Assembly (NCBI RefSeq): GCF_025502585.1
Contig: NZ_CP106679.1
Coordinates: 1,953,501-2,017,500, forward strand
From: Reichenbachiella agarivorans
GTDB lineage: Bacteria; Bacteroidota; Bacteroidia; Cytophagales; Cyclobacteriaceae
DNA length: 64,000 nt
Reading direction: 5' to 3'
The notes below the pieces were generated by a model. It saw only the letters and a program-made list of their open reading frames with translations, did not search any database and was not told the DNA's origin. Position numbers and translations under genes: made by a program. This document shows positions 17,565-27,090 of the stretch, piece by piece. Position 1 is the first letter of the stretch. Each line of letters opens with the position of its first letter.

Positions 17565-18113
17565 TTATGGTAACTTTCTTTTGTGTAAAATGATCAGCGT
17601 CAAGATATAAACCACGACGATCGCAAACGGAATAGTAACGAAGCGCAACTCTGGAAAAACATACCAAAGCACGACGATCAATATTGTGCGAAGAATTGCA
17701 TGAAAGAGCCCCACCCAGTGTTTGATGATCCAAGAGAAGGGAATCCACATCGAGCCAGTTAGGATCCCGACGGTCAGCGGCAGGGAAGTATAATCCTGTA
17801 GGAAGAAAGGAATCGCTATCGAATATATCAAAAATGCTTGACCTACCGTGAAGAAGAAGAGGTTGTCAAAGGCATTTTTGGTTTTTTTCTTGTCAATAAA
17901 GTTCTCCCCTGTGAACCGAGATAGGAACATAGCAAGATAAACAATACTCCCTGTGCCAATGAAAAGGATCCATACGGCCCAAGTAGGAGGGAGCATCATT
18001 CCTCCGATTCCAATGCCCAGCCAGATGATGAGTCCGGCAAGGGGCGTGGCTAAAAATTTGCGTTGCGAAAACGCTATTCTTTGTTCTTCTAGAGATAGTT
18101 CGATTTGGTTCAT
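17565..18113 (-). CDS. Polytopic membrane protein, DUF7010-like
   Basis: 182 residues with about six hydrophobic helices: 26-45, 48-65, 88-105, 112-128, 139-153 and 157-174. Short loops and a basic C terminus (LHKRKLP). The segment LTVGILTGSMWIPFSWIIKHWVG resembles the DUF7010 group, though I am unsure of the family name. Function unknown. It lies 47 nt after an alpha/beta hydrolase gene and 29 nt before the LytS kinase, so it may be co-transcribed with the two-component pair. Confidence 0.6.
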   Translation of the reverse strand: MNQIELSLEEQRIAFSQRKFLATPLAGLIIWLGIGIGGMMLPPTWAVWILFIGTGSIVYLAMFLSRFTGENFIDKKKTKNAFDNLFFFTVGQAFLIYSIAIPFFLQDYTSLPLTVGILTGSMWIPFSWIIKHWVGLFHAILRTILIVVLWYVFPELRFVTIPFAIVVVYILTLIILHKRKLP

Positions 18114-18160
18114 GATTGTAAAGTTACGGATCAGAAAAGTGAAGATTGCTTGATTTCAAC

Positions 18161-19069
18161 TTAGCCTTTTTTGTCCACCAAGAATTCCGTGGTTTGCTTC
18201 ATGAAAAACTCAGGATCGTCCCACATGATGAAGTGTTTGCCTTTGTCAGATAGGACGATTTTCACTCCGTCTAGATTCTTGAATTGATTTTCAAAGTTGG
18301 TCATGGTCATCTCTTTGGTCACGCCATAATCTTTGTAGGCAATATATGCACCTAAGACCAAAACTGGTTTTTTGATCACGGCGATATCATCACGCAGATC
18401 CGTAGTGTAGAGTTCATACATGGCCTGGTTGACTGTGGTACGATCGCTTGCCATGCCCCACTCCATCGCTTGGTCGATGTTGGTTTCATCTGTGATCATC
18501 GAGTGGAGATACATGCGTTGCTGCTCGGCATATTGCTCGGCTGGGATGTTTTGATTGGCGGCGATCATATTTTTGGCAGCTTCTTTCATGGATTCTTCGG
18601 TGGCGTAGGGATTTTGGATCGTTGCGAGGAAAGGTAAGCCATCGACAATAACTGCTTTCGAAAATAGTTCGGGAGCTGTACTCATCAGATCAAGTGCCAA
18701 AAATCCTCCCAAACTGTGTCCGATCAGAATCGACTCTTTGAGTTTTTTGTCTTTGACATACTGGATGATTTCGTCTCGCATTTTAGGGGTAAAACCGTCA
18801 GTCACATCGATGGGTGTTTGTCCAGCAAAACCAGGTAGTGTGATGACATGACAGGTGTAGTCTTTGTTTAATGAAGCTACTGCGTCATTCCATACAGCAC
18901 CATCACAGGTAAGTCCCGGGATTAGGATGATACTCTGCTTTCCTTTGCCACTTTGGTCGATTCTGAACGAATAGCTTTGTCCTTTGCTACTTACGCTGAT
19001 GGCGGTCAAGAGAGCGATTGCGATGGCAATCCAGTTGAGGTTCGAGTTGCAAAATTTTATTCTTTTCAT
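18161..19069 (-). CDS. Secreted alpha/beta hydrolase
   Basis: 302 residues with an N-terminal signal segment (about 12-30). The alpha/beta-hydrolase fold shows the oxyanion region IILIPGLTCDGAVW, the nucleophile elbow GHSLGGFLALD (Ser about 119), an acid near VLVLGAYIAY and the catalytic His in KGKHFIMWDDPE near 280. Such enzymes cleave esters, amides or lactones; the substrate cannot be read from sequence. It probably acts in the periplasm. It lies 94 nt after the FAN1 gene and 47 nt before the membrane protein gene on the same strand. Confidence 0.88.
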   Translation of the reverse strand: MKRIKFCNSNLNWIAIAIALLTAISVSSKGQSYSFRIDQSGKGKQSIILIPGLTCDGAVWNDAVASLNKDYTCHVITLPGFAGQTPIDVTDGFTPKMRDEIIQYVKDKKLKESILIGHSLGGFLALDLMSTAPELFSKAVIVDGLPFLATIQNPYATEESMKEAAKNMIAANQNIPAEQYAEQQRMYLHSMITDETNIDQAMEWGMASDRTTVNQAMYELYTTDLRDDIAVIKKPVLVLGAYIAYKDYGVTKEMTMTNFENQFKNLDGVKIVLSDKGKHFIMWDDPEFFMKQTTEFLVDKKG

Positions 19070-19163
19070 GGTCTTTAGTTTTTGTTATGATTCAAAACTA
19101 GCCCATGACATAGTGTTTTCTAAGTCGATTTCAGGGAGCGGCTCTTCAGACCATTGAACGGAT

Positions 19164-20819
19164 TTACCCCCACCTGACTAACACGATCTCAGCATTGATC
19201 TTTTGCTGGTCAAAGTGCTCCAGCCAGAAGAGTTGCTTCTCAGAGAGGTGGTCGGTAGGAGACTTGACTTCATAGAAGTGATACTCTGTTTCGTTCCAGA
19301 CGAAGAGGTCTGGAAATCCCGAAGAGCGAGTTTTGGGGTCAAGGGCTATCACTAGTAAGGTATTTTTGATTTGTTTCAAACTCAAAAATGTCACCAATCT
19401 GATGGAGGCTTCCATGATGGCTTCTTCCCAATTGACAAACATGCTGGCGACTCCATGATTCTGATCGTAGTTGGTTTGCATGCACTTTATGATTTGCTTT
19501 TTGTTTTTGAGCAGTGTCAGACGCTGATGGAGTGCTTCTTTTCGGTTTTTGTAGAAGTCTCTGCCGTAGAGGTCTGTGGGGTTGCGCTGTAGAGGTTGAT
19601 GCAGGGTATTGTACTGCGGGTCAAAAATTTCTTCCCAAAACACCAATCCAAATATACTGCGCCAAATGCTGTTCTCTGAATGAACCCCATGATAACCCTG
19701 TGCTGAAAAGTATGCCAATGCACCTTCTTCTACCCTGTATTGGTATGCTGGAGAGAGTGAAATCTCAATCCCTGACTTTTGTCTGAGGGTAGTGGACTTT
19801 AGTTTTTGACTGGATTTGTTGATGACATCTTGTGCGATGTAGTACTCTTTGTTGTCGTTAGGAGCGAGGAGGATTTCTTGTGCCAATTGCCGTGCTGATG
19901 TCAGGTTTTTTTGTTTGTTGTAGATTCTGATCTGTCGTTCGCGCATGGGCGAGGCTGTGCTATGTTGGTAGATGAAAAGTGCCTCGGGATAGTATTTGTT
20001 TTTCTCCAAATGATAGCCGACACGATGGATGAGTTTGTCTGCATTGCTTTTAGCTTTTTCGAGAGACAGGAAGTATCGGATGTCAAGGCTTTCAAACCAT
20101 TGGAGAATCAGGTCTGCCTCACCATTTTCTTCCAGAATCATAAAATCCCTGCTATGGTTGTATAGCTGCATGATGGCCTCTGCTTCTGCTCTGGTATCAA
20201 AGGACAGTCCGAGCTTGGACTCATCGATATCTATGAATCTGGCATGCCCGATGTCCCTGATCACAAAGTCCGACATGTCGCCATGGTTGTGTCCAAAGAA
20301 AAATAATTTGATCATAGCCCATTCTTCCTCTTTGCCTTGCGTGATGAGATCGTCACCATCATAGAAGTATCCTAGAATAGCCTCTTGCGAAACAGTTTCT
20401 ATGATCTGTAAGATCAATTCTGTTTTTGGGAGTTTCCAGTCGATAGCAACTGTTTCACCTTTGAGTTTTTGGGTAATTTCTGGTTTGGTGTAGGCATTGA
20501 TCAACCCGTAGGCCTCTTCGATACTGAGGACATGCGGTACGTGGCAATATCCCGCTGCGAGGAGGTCACTATGAGCGGCAAGCAGGTCGCTTATCTCAGG
20601 GTAGTGGAGTTTGGAGCGTCTGAAAAATTTGCCTTTGCGGTTGTTAATTCGGACATAGAGACATTGGGCATCCTCTGATAATTTTTCAAATTCCTCGATA
20701 AATTTCGTTTCACGCTCATCTAGGAGTGTAGCGTATTTGCTTTTGACAAAACTTAGAAGGTAGCGGAAGTAGTCCAGATAATACTTTTCGGGCAGTATGA
20801 TTTTGTCGTGTTCGCTCAT
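19164..20819 (-). CDS. fan1: FAN1-type structure-specific nuclease (VRR-NUC)
   Basis: 551 residues, close to bacterial FAN1 proteins. The C-terminal VRR-NUC domain carries the PD-(D/E)xK site: D504 in SGFPDLFVW, E517-V-K519 in YEVKSPTDHLS, and an upstream acidic ligand in YHGVHSENSIW. The helical middle contains repeat-like LAQEIL/YYIAQDV segments as in FAN1, and the N-terminal part has a SAP-like YPEISDLLAAHSDLLAAG. FAN1 cuts flapped and crosslinked DNA and can unhook interstrand crosslinks. Its ATG is only 2 bp from that of the divergent J-domain gene. Confidence 0.85.
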   Translation of the reverse strand: MSEHDKIILPEKYYLDYFRYLLSFVKSKYATLLDERETKFIEEFEKLSEDAQCLYVRINNRKGKFFRRSKLHYPEISDLLAAHSDLLAAGYCHVPHVLSIEEAYGLINAYTKPEITQKLKGETVAIDWKLPKTELILQIIETVSQEAILGYFYDGDDLITQGKEEEWAMIKLFFFGHNHGDMSDFVIRDIGHARFIDIDESKLGLSFDTRAEAEAIMQLYNHSRDFMILEENGEADLILQWFESLDIRYFLSLEKAKSNADKLIHRVGYHLEKNKYYPEALFIYQHSTASPMRERQIRIYNKQKNLTSARQLAQEILLAPNDNKEYYIAQDVINKSSQKLKSTTLRQKSGIEISLSPAYQYRVEEGALAYFSAQGYHGVHSENSIWRSIFGLVFWEEIFDPQYNTLHQPLQRNPTDLYGRDFYKNRKEALHQRLTLLKNKKQIIKCMQTNYDQNHGVASMFVNWEEAIMEASIRLVTFLSLKQIKNTLLVIALDPKTRSSGFPDLFVWNETEYHFYEVKSPTDHLSEKQLFWLEHFDQQKINAEIVLVRWG

Positions 20820-20821
20820 CT

Positions 20822-22066
20822 ATGTTGACAAAGTTAAAATCTCTGCATACCAATACTTCTTTGTCTCCGTTTTTAGTTAAAATTATAAAGTCTTACATAA
20901 GCCCAATCTCTGTGTTCAACTATTATGATCTTTTGGGAGTACCTGTCCACGCGACCAAAGCGGAGATCAGGGCAGCTTACAAAGCCAAGGCATGGCAGTA
21001 TCATCCTGATAGACATTTTGGAGATCAAAAGATGGAAGAAATCTTCAAGTTGCTCAACGAGGCTCACCAGACCCTCACGGACGATAAAGCACGATTTCAT
21101 TATGACGTGATGTTGAGCTACCTGTCTGAAACTACCGCTGAGACAACTCCCGAACCAAGGTATGTCCCACCTCCAGTCTATGCACGACCCAAGACAGTCG
21201 CCATGAGCTCTATGGAAAACCTGAGAGCTACTGCCTATGCTTTTCTTTTTGCTTTTGGAATCGCGTTGCTGATCAAACTGAGTATATATTTTTATGAAGA
21301 CTTCAAAGCCAAAGAATACGCCGAGCTATTGCTGCAAAGGAGAGAGTTGTTTGAAGAAATTCAGTCTAAAACACAATCGGGTGATTTAGAAGGGAGTCTA
21401 AAGGGGCTTTTGGAGCTGGGTCACTTCTATGCAGAGGAGAAGGATGTCAAGCAGTACAAAGAAGACCTCTTGTATGAAATCCGCAAACGAGGAGACAACC
21501 ATTTGAAAGCAGCAGAATATGAGCAGGCATTGTCCATGTACCAGTTGCTCAAGGACGATCCCATCTCTGCCTCGACTTATTTTATGAAGAATATGGCCAT
21601 GGCCTATAAGGGAGCTGGAGATATCAAGAGCGCAATTGACATCTACAGGACTTTGCACTTGTATGGCTATGAGTCGATGGATTTTTATTGGGAAATGGGA
21701 CAGCTCTATGAGGAAGGTTTGGAGGATTACGAACAAGCCCTCAGGTACTATCAGATTGGAGCAAGCATGGCCGTGTCTAGCTACGAACAGAGCATAGGCA
21801 AGGCTTATTCGATAGTCATCAATGCAGACCTAGTACCCAAAAAGCACTACGACGTTTATATGAAAGTAGCCGAAATGCATTACGCCTCGCAGCATTATAC
21901 AGAAGCAATCAACTCCATATCTTGGACCAAAGAAATATGGCCTGACAGTATCTTTCAGTACCAAATAGAAGCCAAGAGTCGTCAGCAATTGGGTCAGATA
22001 GAAGAAATGAATGCTGTGATCGCATTCGCTAAAACCCTAAATCCTGATTTTACAGTTGAGCAATAA
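20822..22066 (+). CDS. Membrane-anchored J-domain/TPR protein
   Basis: Up to 414 residues. A J-domain (about 32-98) has YYDLLGV and the HPD tripeptide in YHPDRHFG, so it can stimulate an Hsp70. A linker with prolines leads to a membrane helix (about 132-152), then a long helical region (about 165-410) with TPR-like repeats such as YEQALSMYQLLKDD and YEQALRYYQIGASM. It probably recruits DnaK to a membrane-bound assembly. The annotated ATG lies 2 bp from that of FAN1; a GTG at 20912, just before the J-domain, is an alternative start that would leave room for promoters. Confidence 0.85.
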   Translation: MLTKLKSLHTNTSLSPFLVKIIKSYISPISVFNYYDLLGVPVHATKAEIRAAYKAKAWQYHPDRHFGDQKMEEIFKLLNEAHQTLTDDKARFHYDVMLSYLSETTAETTPEPRYVPPPVYARPKTVAMSSMENLRATAYAFLFAFGIALLIKLSIYFYEDFKAKEYAELLLQRRELFEEIQSKTQSGDLEGSLKGLLELGHFYAEEKDVKQYKEDLLYEIRKRGDNHLKAAEYEQALSMYQLLKDDPISASTYFMKNMAMAYKGAGDIKSAIDIYRTLHLYGYESMDFYWEMGQLYEEGLEDYEQALRYYQIGASMAVSSYEQSIGKAYSIVINADLVPKKHYDVYMKVAEMHYASQHYTEAINSISWTKEIWPDSIFQYQIEAKSRQQLGQIEEMNAVIAFAKTLNPDFTVEQ

Positions 22067-22077
22067 TTCCTTAATAT

Positions 22078-22107
22078 TTTGCTAACCATGAAATAAGTTT
22101 ATTTTTG
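22078..22107 (+). promoter_or_regulatory. Promoter of the M1 peptidase gene
   Basis: TTTG (22078-22081), 18-nt spacer, TATTTTTG (22100-22107), a perfect TAnnTTTG. Predicted start is about 22112, 17 nt before the ATG. Confidence 0.6.
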
Positions 22108-22128
22108 ATAATCACTTAGCCAAAAAAA

Positions 22129-23700
22129 ATGAGATTCTTTTTCTTCCTGCCTTTTTTCATAGTCTTTTTAGGGATTGACCTGTCTTACGCCCAGAGTGGA
22201 AAGATGGACGTCCTGCACTACAAGTTTTCCGTCGACCTCAGTGATTCTTCAGATATCGTGATCGGCCAGGCCGACTTGACTATTCAAATACCCAGTCAAT
22301 TGGATTCGATCGTACTCGATTTTAGTGACCAAATGCACATTCAGCGTGTGTTGATTGGTACCACGCATGTCGCCTTTGTACATGGCAAAGGTTTGATCAG
22401 AATCCCCATATTGCCAGCATACCTTGGTCAATCTGTGGCTGTCAACATCAAATACACGGGTATGCCTAGAGATGGCCTGATTATATCTCAGAACAAGTAT
22501 GGTCAGCGTACTTTTTTCACAGACCACTGGCCTACGAGAGCGAGTGAGTGGCTACCTGTCGTAGATCACCCTACAGACAAGGCGACTTGCGAGTTTGTGG
22601 TGACTGCACCAGCTCACTATCAAGTAGTATCTAATGGACACCTCGTGAGTGAGAAAACTTTGGCATCAGGAAAAAAAATGACACATTGGAAAATGGACAA
22701 GGTCATCCCTACCAAAGTGATGGCCATGGGTGCCGCCGAATTTCATGTGACCAAATTGGACAGTATGTCTCATGTATGGTTGTACAAGCACCATGCCCAG
22801 CATGGACATAGGGATTTTGGTGATGCTCCTGAGATTCTTCGGTTTATGGAGGAGAAAATCGGACCTTATCCTTTTGAAAAACTCGATCATGTTGAGTCCA
22901 CTACGGTATTTGGCGGGATGGAAAATGCCAGCTGTATCTTCTACAGTGAGCGGGCGATAGCTGGCAAGAAAAATCTGAACACCTTGATAGCTCATGAGGT
23001 TGCGCATCAGTGGTTTGGCAACAGTGCCAGTGAGGCCAAATGGGGTGATGTTTGGTTGAGTGAAGGATTCGCTACCTATTTTGAATTGCTTTACCTCACA
23101 GAAAAATATGGATTGGATAGTTTGAAGAAAAATGCTGCGCTAGATGAGAAGAAAATAATTGAGTATGAACAGGCTCACCCACAGACTGCCATTGTGCAAA
23201 CGGATTCTAGCAACTTGAATGGCTATCTCAATACTTTGACTTATGAAAAGGGAGCCTGGGTGCTGAGATTGCTCAATCAGCGTCTGGGACAGAAAGTTTT
23301 TGATCAAATTATCCGAACATACTATGAGCGCTATGCATATTCCAATGCTACATCTGAGGATTTTATAGCTGTGGCACAGGAGATTTCAGGAAAAGATTTG
23401 AGTTATTTTTTCAACCAATGGTTGTATGTGCCAGGTAGTCCTAGGATCAACTATTCTTGGAAGTTGAAGAGAAATAGTCTGGAATTGAACTTCGAACAAT
23501 TGACAGATCATACCTACCAATTGATAATAGACGTACCGATCAAGACAAGCAATAATTCATTCGAGATCAGAAAAGTGATGCTTACCCAAAAGAAGCAACA
23601 AATATCTTTGGATAACATCAGGTCAGACCTACAAGGCCACATTGTTTTGGATCCTCTCAATATTATCTGTGGGACATTCAATGCGGTCAAAGCAAAATAA
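22129..23700 (+). CDS. Secreted M1-family zinc aminopeptidase
   Basis: 523 residues with a signal peptide ending SYAQ. The N-terminal beta saddle (about 25-200) precedes the thermolysin-like domain. The exopeptidase motif is GGMEN (262-266), and the zinc site is HEVAH (289-293) with E312 in WLSEGFATYF. A catalytic Tyr is expected in YEKGAWVLRLL (about 375). The C terminus (about 440-523) is a short beta domain rather than the long helical domain of PepN. It removes N-terminal residues from peptides in the periplasm or outside. It has its own promoter, and the similarly secreted M61 peptidase follows 112 nt later. Confidence 0.92.
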   Translation: MRFFFFLPFFIVFLGIDLSYAQSGKMDVLHYKFSVDLSDSSDIVIGQADLTIQIPSQLDSIVLDFSDQMHIQRVLIGTTHVAFVHGKGLIRIPILPAYLGQSVAVNIKYTGMPRDGLIISQNKYGQRTFFTDHWPTRASEWLPVVDHPTDKATCEFVVTAPAHYQVVSNGHLVSEKTLASGKKMTHWKMDKVIPTKVMAMGAAEFHVTKLDSMSHVWLYKHHAQHGHRDFGDAPEILRFMEEKIGPYPFEKLDHVESTTVFGGMENASCIFYSERAIAGKKNLNTLIAHEVAHQWFGNSASEAKWGDVWLSEGFATYFELLYLTEKYGLDSLKKNAALDEKKIIEYEQAHPQTAIVQTDSSNLNGYLNTLTYEKGAWVLRLLNQRLGQKVFDQIIRTYYERYAYSNATSEDFIAVAQEISGKDLSYFFNQWLYVPGSPRINYSWKLKRNSLELNFEQLTDHTYQLIIDVPIKTSNNSFEIRKVMLTQKKQQISLDNIRSDLQGHIVLDPLNIICGTFNAVKAK

Positions 23701-23812
23701 TTGAAAACCAAATCCTAACAAGAGCTGTTGGGAGCATTTGACCACTCATCACAATCTCGTTTTGCTGTTGATTGGGAATGATTAGATTGCTCACAACATA
23801 GAATTATCAAAT

Positions 23813-25648
23813 ATGAAAAAGAATATTCCTGTATTAGTAGCCTGTATGTTTGCGCTGATAGCGCAGACTTTTGCACAAGATAAATATGCTGTCACCATTG
23901 ATCTCAACCGTGTCGTTGACGACAAGATTCAAGTGACCTACCAGCTTCCTAAAGTGGATCAAGATACGATCGAGTTTCAAATTCCCAAGATCGTACCAGG
24001 CACCTACTCCATTTATGATTTTGGTCGTTTTTTGGAGGATTTCAAAGCCTATGATGCTACAGGTAGAGAGCTGTCCGTCAAGCAAATCACCGACAATAGA
24101 TTCGCTATCGGACAAGCAAGCACTTTGGCATCCCTATCGTATTGGGTAGAAGATACCTATGACACAGACAAAGGCAATGTGATATTTGAGCCTGCTGGCT
24201 CAAATATTCAGCAGGATACCAGTTTTGTAGTCAATACATTTACAATGGTTGGCTATTTACAAGGCATGAAAGATTTGCCGTACGAAGTGACGGTCAACAA
24301 ACCCTCCGCACTCTTTGGTGCATCTGCCCTTGATAAAAAAGCGATCAATGATTCCACGGATTTGTTTACTACGAACAATTATTTTGATTTGGCAGATGGC
24401 CCGATTATGTACAGTGTGCCAGATACAGTGACATTCACCGTAGGTGGAGCCAAGATTTTGATTTCAGTTTATTCTCCAGGAGGAATCTTGACGTCTGCTT
24501 TTGTCAGAGACCAGATCGAACCTACGCTGGAGGCACAGAAAGCCTACATGGGGGGGCAATTGCCCGTCGACAATTATGCGTTTTTGATTTACCTCTTCCA
24601 AGGTGGTAGTTTGTCAGGAGGGTATGGCGCTTTAGAGCACTCCTACTCTTCTATGTATAATTTGCCAGAGGCAGATCCTAATTATCTCGCGCAAGTCATC
24701 AGAGATGTGGCAGCACATGAGTTTTTTCATATCGTGACTCCTTTAAATATTCACTCTGAGGAGATTGGCGATTTTGATTTTATCAATCCCAAAATGTCCA
24801 AACACCTATGGTTGTATGAGGGGATGACGGAGTATGCTGCTGGTTTGGCACAAGTCAAATACGGAGAGATGAGTACGGAAGAATACCTAAAGGTAATCAA
24901 TGACAAAATTACTCAGTCTAAGAAATTTCAAGACAACCTACCATTCACGGAGATGAGTGAGAACTGTCTGGACGAAACGAAAGAGCAATACTACAATGTG
25001 TATCAAAAGGGAGCATTGATCGGGATGTCACTCGATATCAAACTGCGTCAGTTGTCTGGAGGAGAATATGGTGTGGAGCAGATGATGATTGATTTGTCCA
25101 AGGAGTTTGGGAAAGAAAAATCTTTCCAAGATGAAGCACTTTTTGATATCATTACCAAAATGACCTATCCAGAGGTGAGAGGGTTCTTTGCCAAATATGT
25201 GGAGGGGACAGAGTCTATTCCCTACGAAGATTTCTTGTATATGGTAGGGGTCAAATACTCGCCAGGCGTGACCAGCAAAGAACTGTCAGTAGGCAATATT
25301 AGCTTTGGAGTCAAAGACTCATTGTTGACTATCAACTCTACTGCACAGGTCAACGTCTTTGGAGAAGAGATGGGGTACCAGGATGGAGATGTACTCTATG
25401 AGTTTGATAAGAAAATCATAGACATCGGAAATTACAAAGAAGTACTGACCGCATACAAAGAAGGTCATCAAGAAGGTGATATGATCAGCGCCGTAGTCTT
25501 GAGAGACAATGGAAAAGGAAAGCTGAAGAAAGTAAAATTGAAGGCCAAAGCCATAGCGGTGGATGTCAAAAAACCAGGAGTGATGGAGCTGATGGAGAAT
25601 GCCAGTTCGGAGCAGTTGGCACTTCGAAAGTCTTGGATCAACAAATAG
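23813..25648 (+). CDS. Secreted M61-family (glycyl aminopeptidase-like) peptidase with PDZ domain
   Basis: 611 residues, signal peptide ending TFAQ. The N-terminal beta domain (about 25-175) is typical of M61. Zinc ligands are H302 and H306 in AAHEFFHIVTPLNIH, with the third, E, in LWLYEGMTEYAAG (about 342). GGYGALEHSYSS (about 268-279) is the conserved upstream motif. The last ~110 residues form a PDZ-like domain (GYQDGDVLYEFDKKII). It probably degrades extracellular or periplasmic peptides together with the preceding M1 enzyme. A terminator-like structure follows the stop. Confidence 0.9.
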   Translation: MKKNIPVLVACMFALIAQTFAQDKYAVTIDLNRVVDDKIQVTYQLPKVDQDTIEFQIPKIVPGTYSIYDFGRFLEDFKAYDATGRELSVKQITDNRFAIGQASTLASLSYWVEDTYDTDKGNVIFEPAGSNIQQDTSFVVNTFTMVGYLQGMKDLPYEVTVNKPSALFGASALDKKAINDSTDLFTTNNYFDLADGPIMYSVPDTVTFTVGGAKILISVYSPGGILTSAFVRDQIEPTLEAQKAYMGGQLPVDNYAFLIYLFQGGSLSGGYGALEHSYSSMYNLPEADPNYLAQVIRDVAAHEFFHIVTPLNIHSEEIGDFDFINPKMSKHLWLYEGMTEYAAGLAQVKYGEMSTEEYLKVINDKITQSKKFQDNLPFTEMSENCLDETKEQYYNVYQKGALIGMSLDIKLRQLSGGEYGVEQMMIDLSKEFGKEKSFQDEALFDIITKMTYPEVRGFFAKYVEGTESIPYEDFLYMVGVKYSPGVTSKELSVGNISFGVKDSLLTINSTAQVNVFGEEMGYQDGDVLYEFDKKIIDIGNYKEVLTAYKEGHQEGDMISAVVLRDNGKGKLKKVKLKAKAIAVDVKKPGVMELMENASSEQLALRKSWINK

Positions 25649-25668
25649 CGGACTTTCCGAAAAAAGTG

Positions 25669-25740
25669 AAAAACCATTGGTGGTTTTTGTTGTAGTTGTA
25701 CTGATTTTTATACAGTTTAACGAAAGCAAAAACCACCAAT
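25669..25740 (+). promoter_or_regulatory. phoH leader with two mutually exclusive hairpins
   Basis: Hairpin A: AAAAACCA (25669-25676) pairs with TGGTTTTT (25681-25688), a weak terminator-like stem. Hairpin B: 25676-25689 is the perfect 14-bp complement of 25727-25740, which ends 4 nt before the phoH ATG and would cover its ribosome-binding region. The arms overlap at 25676-25688, so only one can form. This suggests attenuation or shielding of phoH from read-through RNA. Confidence 0.55.
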
Positions 25741-25743
25741 TCT

Positions 25744-27090
25744 ATGGCGAAAAAAGGCAGCAAAAAAAAGATCTTTGTTCTTGACACCTCTGTAATTTTG
25801 TTCTCTCATGATTCGATCATGAACTTTGCTGAGCATGACGTAGGGATTCCCATTACGGTGCTCGAAGAACTCGACAATTTTAAGAAAGGAAACGACACCC
25901 TCAATTTTGAAGCACGAGAATTTGCTCGTCTGCTCGATAATTTGGCGGAGGATCATATGCTCCAAGATTGGATCCCACTACCAGGCAAAGGTCGTGGAAA
26001 ACTCAAGGTACTGATGTACTCTGATACCAAGACGGAGTTTGATGCGGAGAAGATTTTTGGAGACAAGAAAAATGATCACAAGATCATCAACTCTGCACTC
26101 AAGCTACAAAAAGAAGAACCAGACAAGAAGGTCGTATTGGTATCCAAAGACATCAATCTTCGACTCAAGGCCAAGTCCCTAGAACTATCTGCTGAGGATT
26201 ATGAGACTGGCAAAATCAAGAACGTGGACTCAATGGCAACTCTGGGCAAGAGCGAGATCAACAGAGTGCCAGCTACCACCATCGACGATCTATACAAGAA
26301 TGGCGAGGTAGATGCCAAAAAAGCACTGGGCAAGATAGAGCCTATCAACAATTGCTACTACATCCTCAAGAGCACCAAGAGCTCGGCACTTTCGTTTTAC
26401 AATCCTGTCACCAAAAATATTGGTCATGTCGAGAAGCGTGCGGTCTATGGGATCAAACCTAAAAATGCCGAGCAAGCCTTTGCCATCCATGCAATGATGA
26501 ATCCTGAGGTCAAACTGGTAGCGATCACTGGCGTAGCTGGCACGGGAAAAACATTGATGGCGCTGGCGTCAGCATTGCAGCAGCGACGTGATTTCAAGCA
26601 GATCTACATTGCTCGACCTATCGTGCCATTGAGCAACAAAGACATAGGTTACTTGCCTGGAGATATCAAGTCTAAACTGAACCCCTACATGGAGCCACTG
26701 TGGGACAACTTAAAGTTCATCCAAAATCAATGGAAGGAAACAGAGAAGGAGCACAGCGTGCTGACCGAGATGGTCGCGCAGGAAAAGGTACTGATCACAC
26801 CATTGGCATATATCAGGGGTAGGAGTTTGTCCAATATTTATTTTATCGTGGATGAGGCACAAAACTTGACACCACATGAGGTCAAGACCATCATCACCCG
26901 GGCAGGAGAAAATTGCAAGATTGTCTTCACTGGAGATGTCAATCAGATCGATACACCCTATTTGGATTCACAGAGTAATGGACTTTCTTATCTAGTAGAT
27001 AGGCTACAAGGGCAATCGATTTTTGCACACATCACCCTGGAAAAAGGTGAGAGATCTGAATTGGCAAATATTGCCAACGAACTGTTGTAA
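25744..27090 (+). CDS. PIN-PhoH ATPase (PhoH2-type)
   Basis: 448 residues joining an N-terminal PIN ribonuclease domain (about 9-140; D14 in FVLDTSVIL, E39-E40 in VLEELDNF and later acidic residues) to a PhoH ATPase (about 240-448). Walker A is GVAGTGKT (263-270), Walker B IVDEAQNL, and GYLPGDIKSKLNPYMEPLWD is the family signature. PhoH2 proteins of mycobacteria unwind and cut RNA. The basic N terminus (KKGSKKK) fits RNA binding. The leader can form a stem that hides the translation start. A small antisense frame overlaps the 3' end. Confidence 0.92.
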   Translation: MAKKGSKKKIFVLDTSVILFSHDSIMNFAEHDVGIPITVLEELDNFKKGNDTLNFEAREFARLLDNLAEDHMLQDWIPLPGKGRGKLKVLMYSDTKTEFDAEKIFGDKKNDHKIINSALKLQKEEPDKKVVLVSKDINLRLKAKSLELSAEDYETGKIKNVDSMATLGKSEINRVPATTIDDLYKNGEVDAKKALGKIEPINNCYYILKSTKSSALSFYNPVTKNIGHVEKRAVYGIKPKNAEQAFAIHAMMNPEVKLVAITGVAGTGKTLMALASALQQRRDFKQIYIARPIVPLSNKDIGYLPGDIKSKLNPYMEPLWDNLKFIQNQWKETEKEHSVLTEMVAQEKVLITPLAYIRGRSLSNIYFIVDEAQNLTPHEVKTIITRAGENCKIVFTGDVNQIDTPYLDSQSNGLSYLVDRLQGQSIFAHITLEKGERSELANIANELL

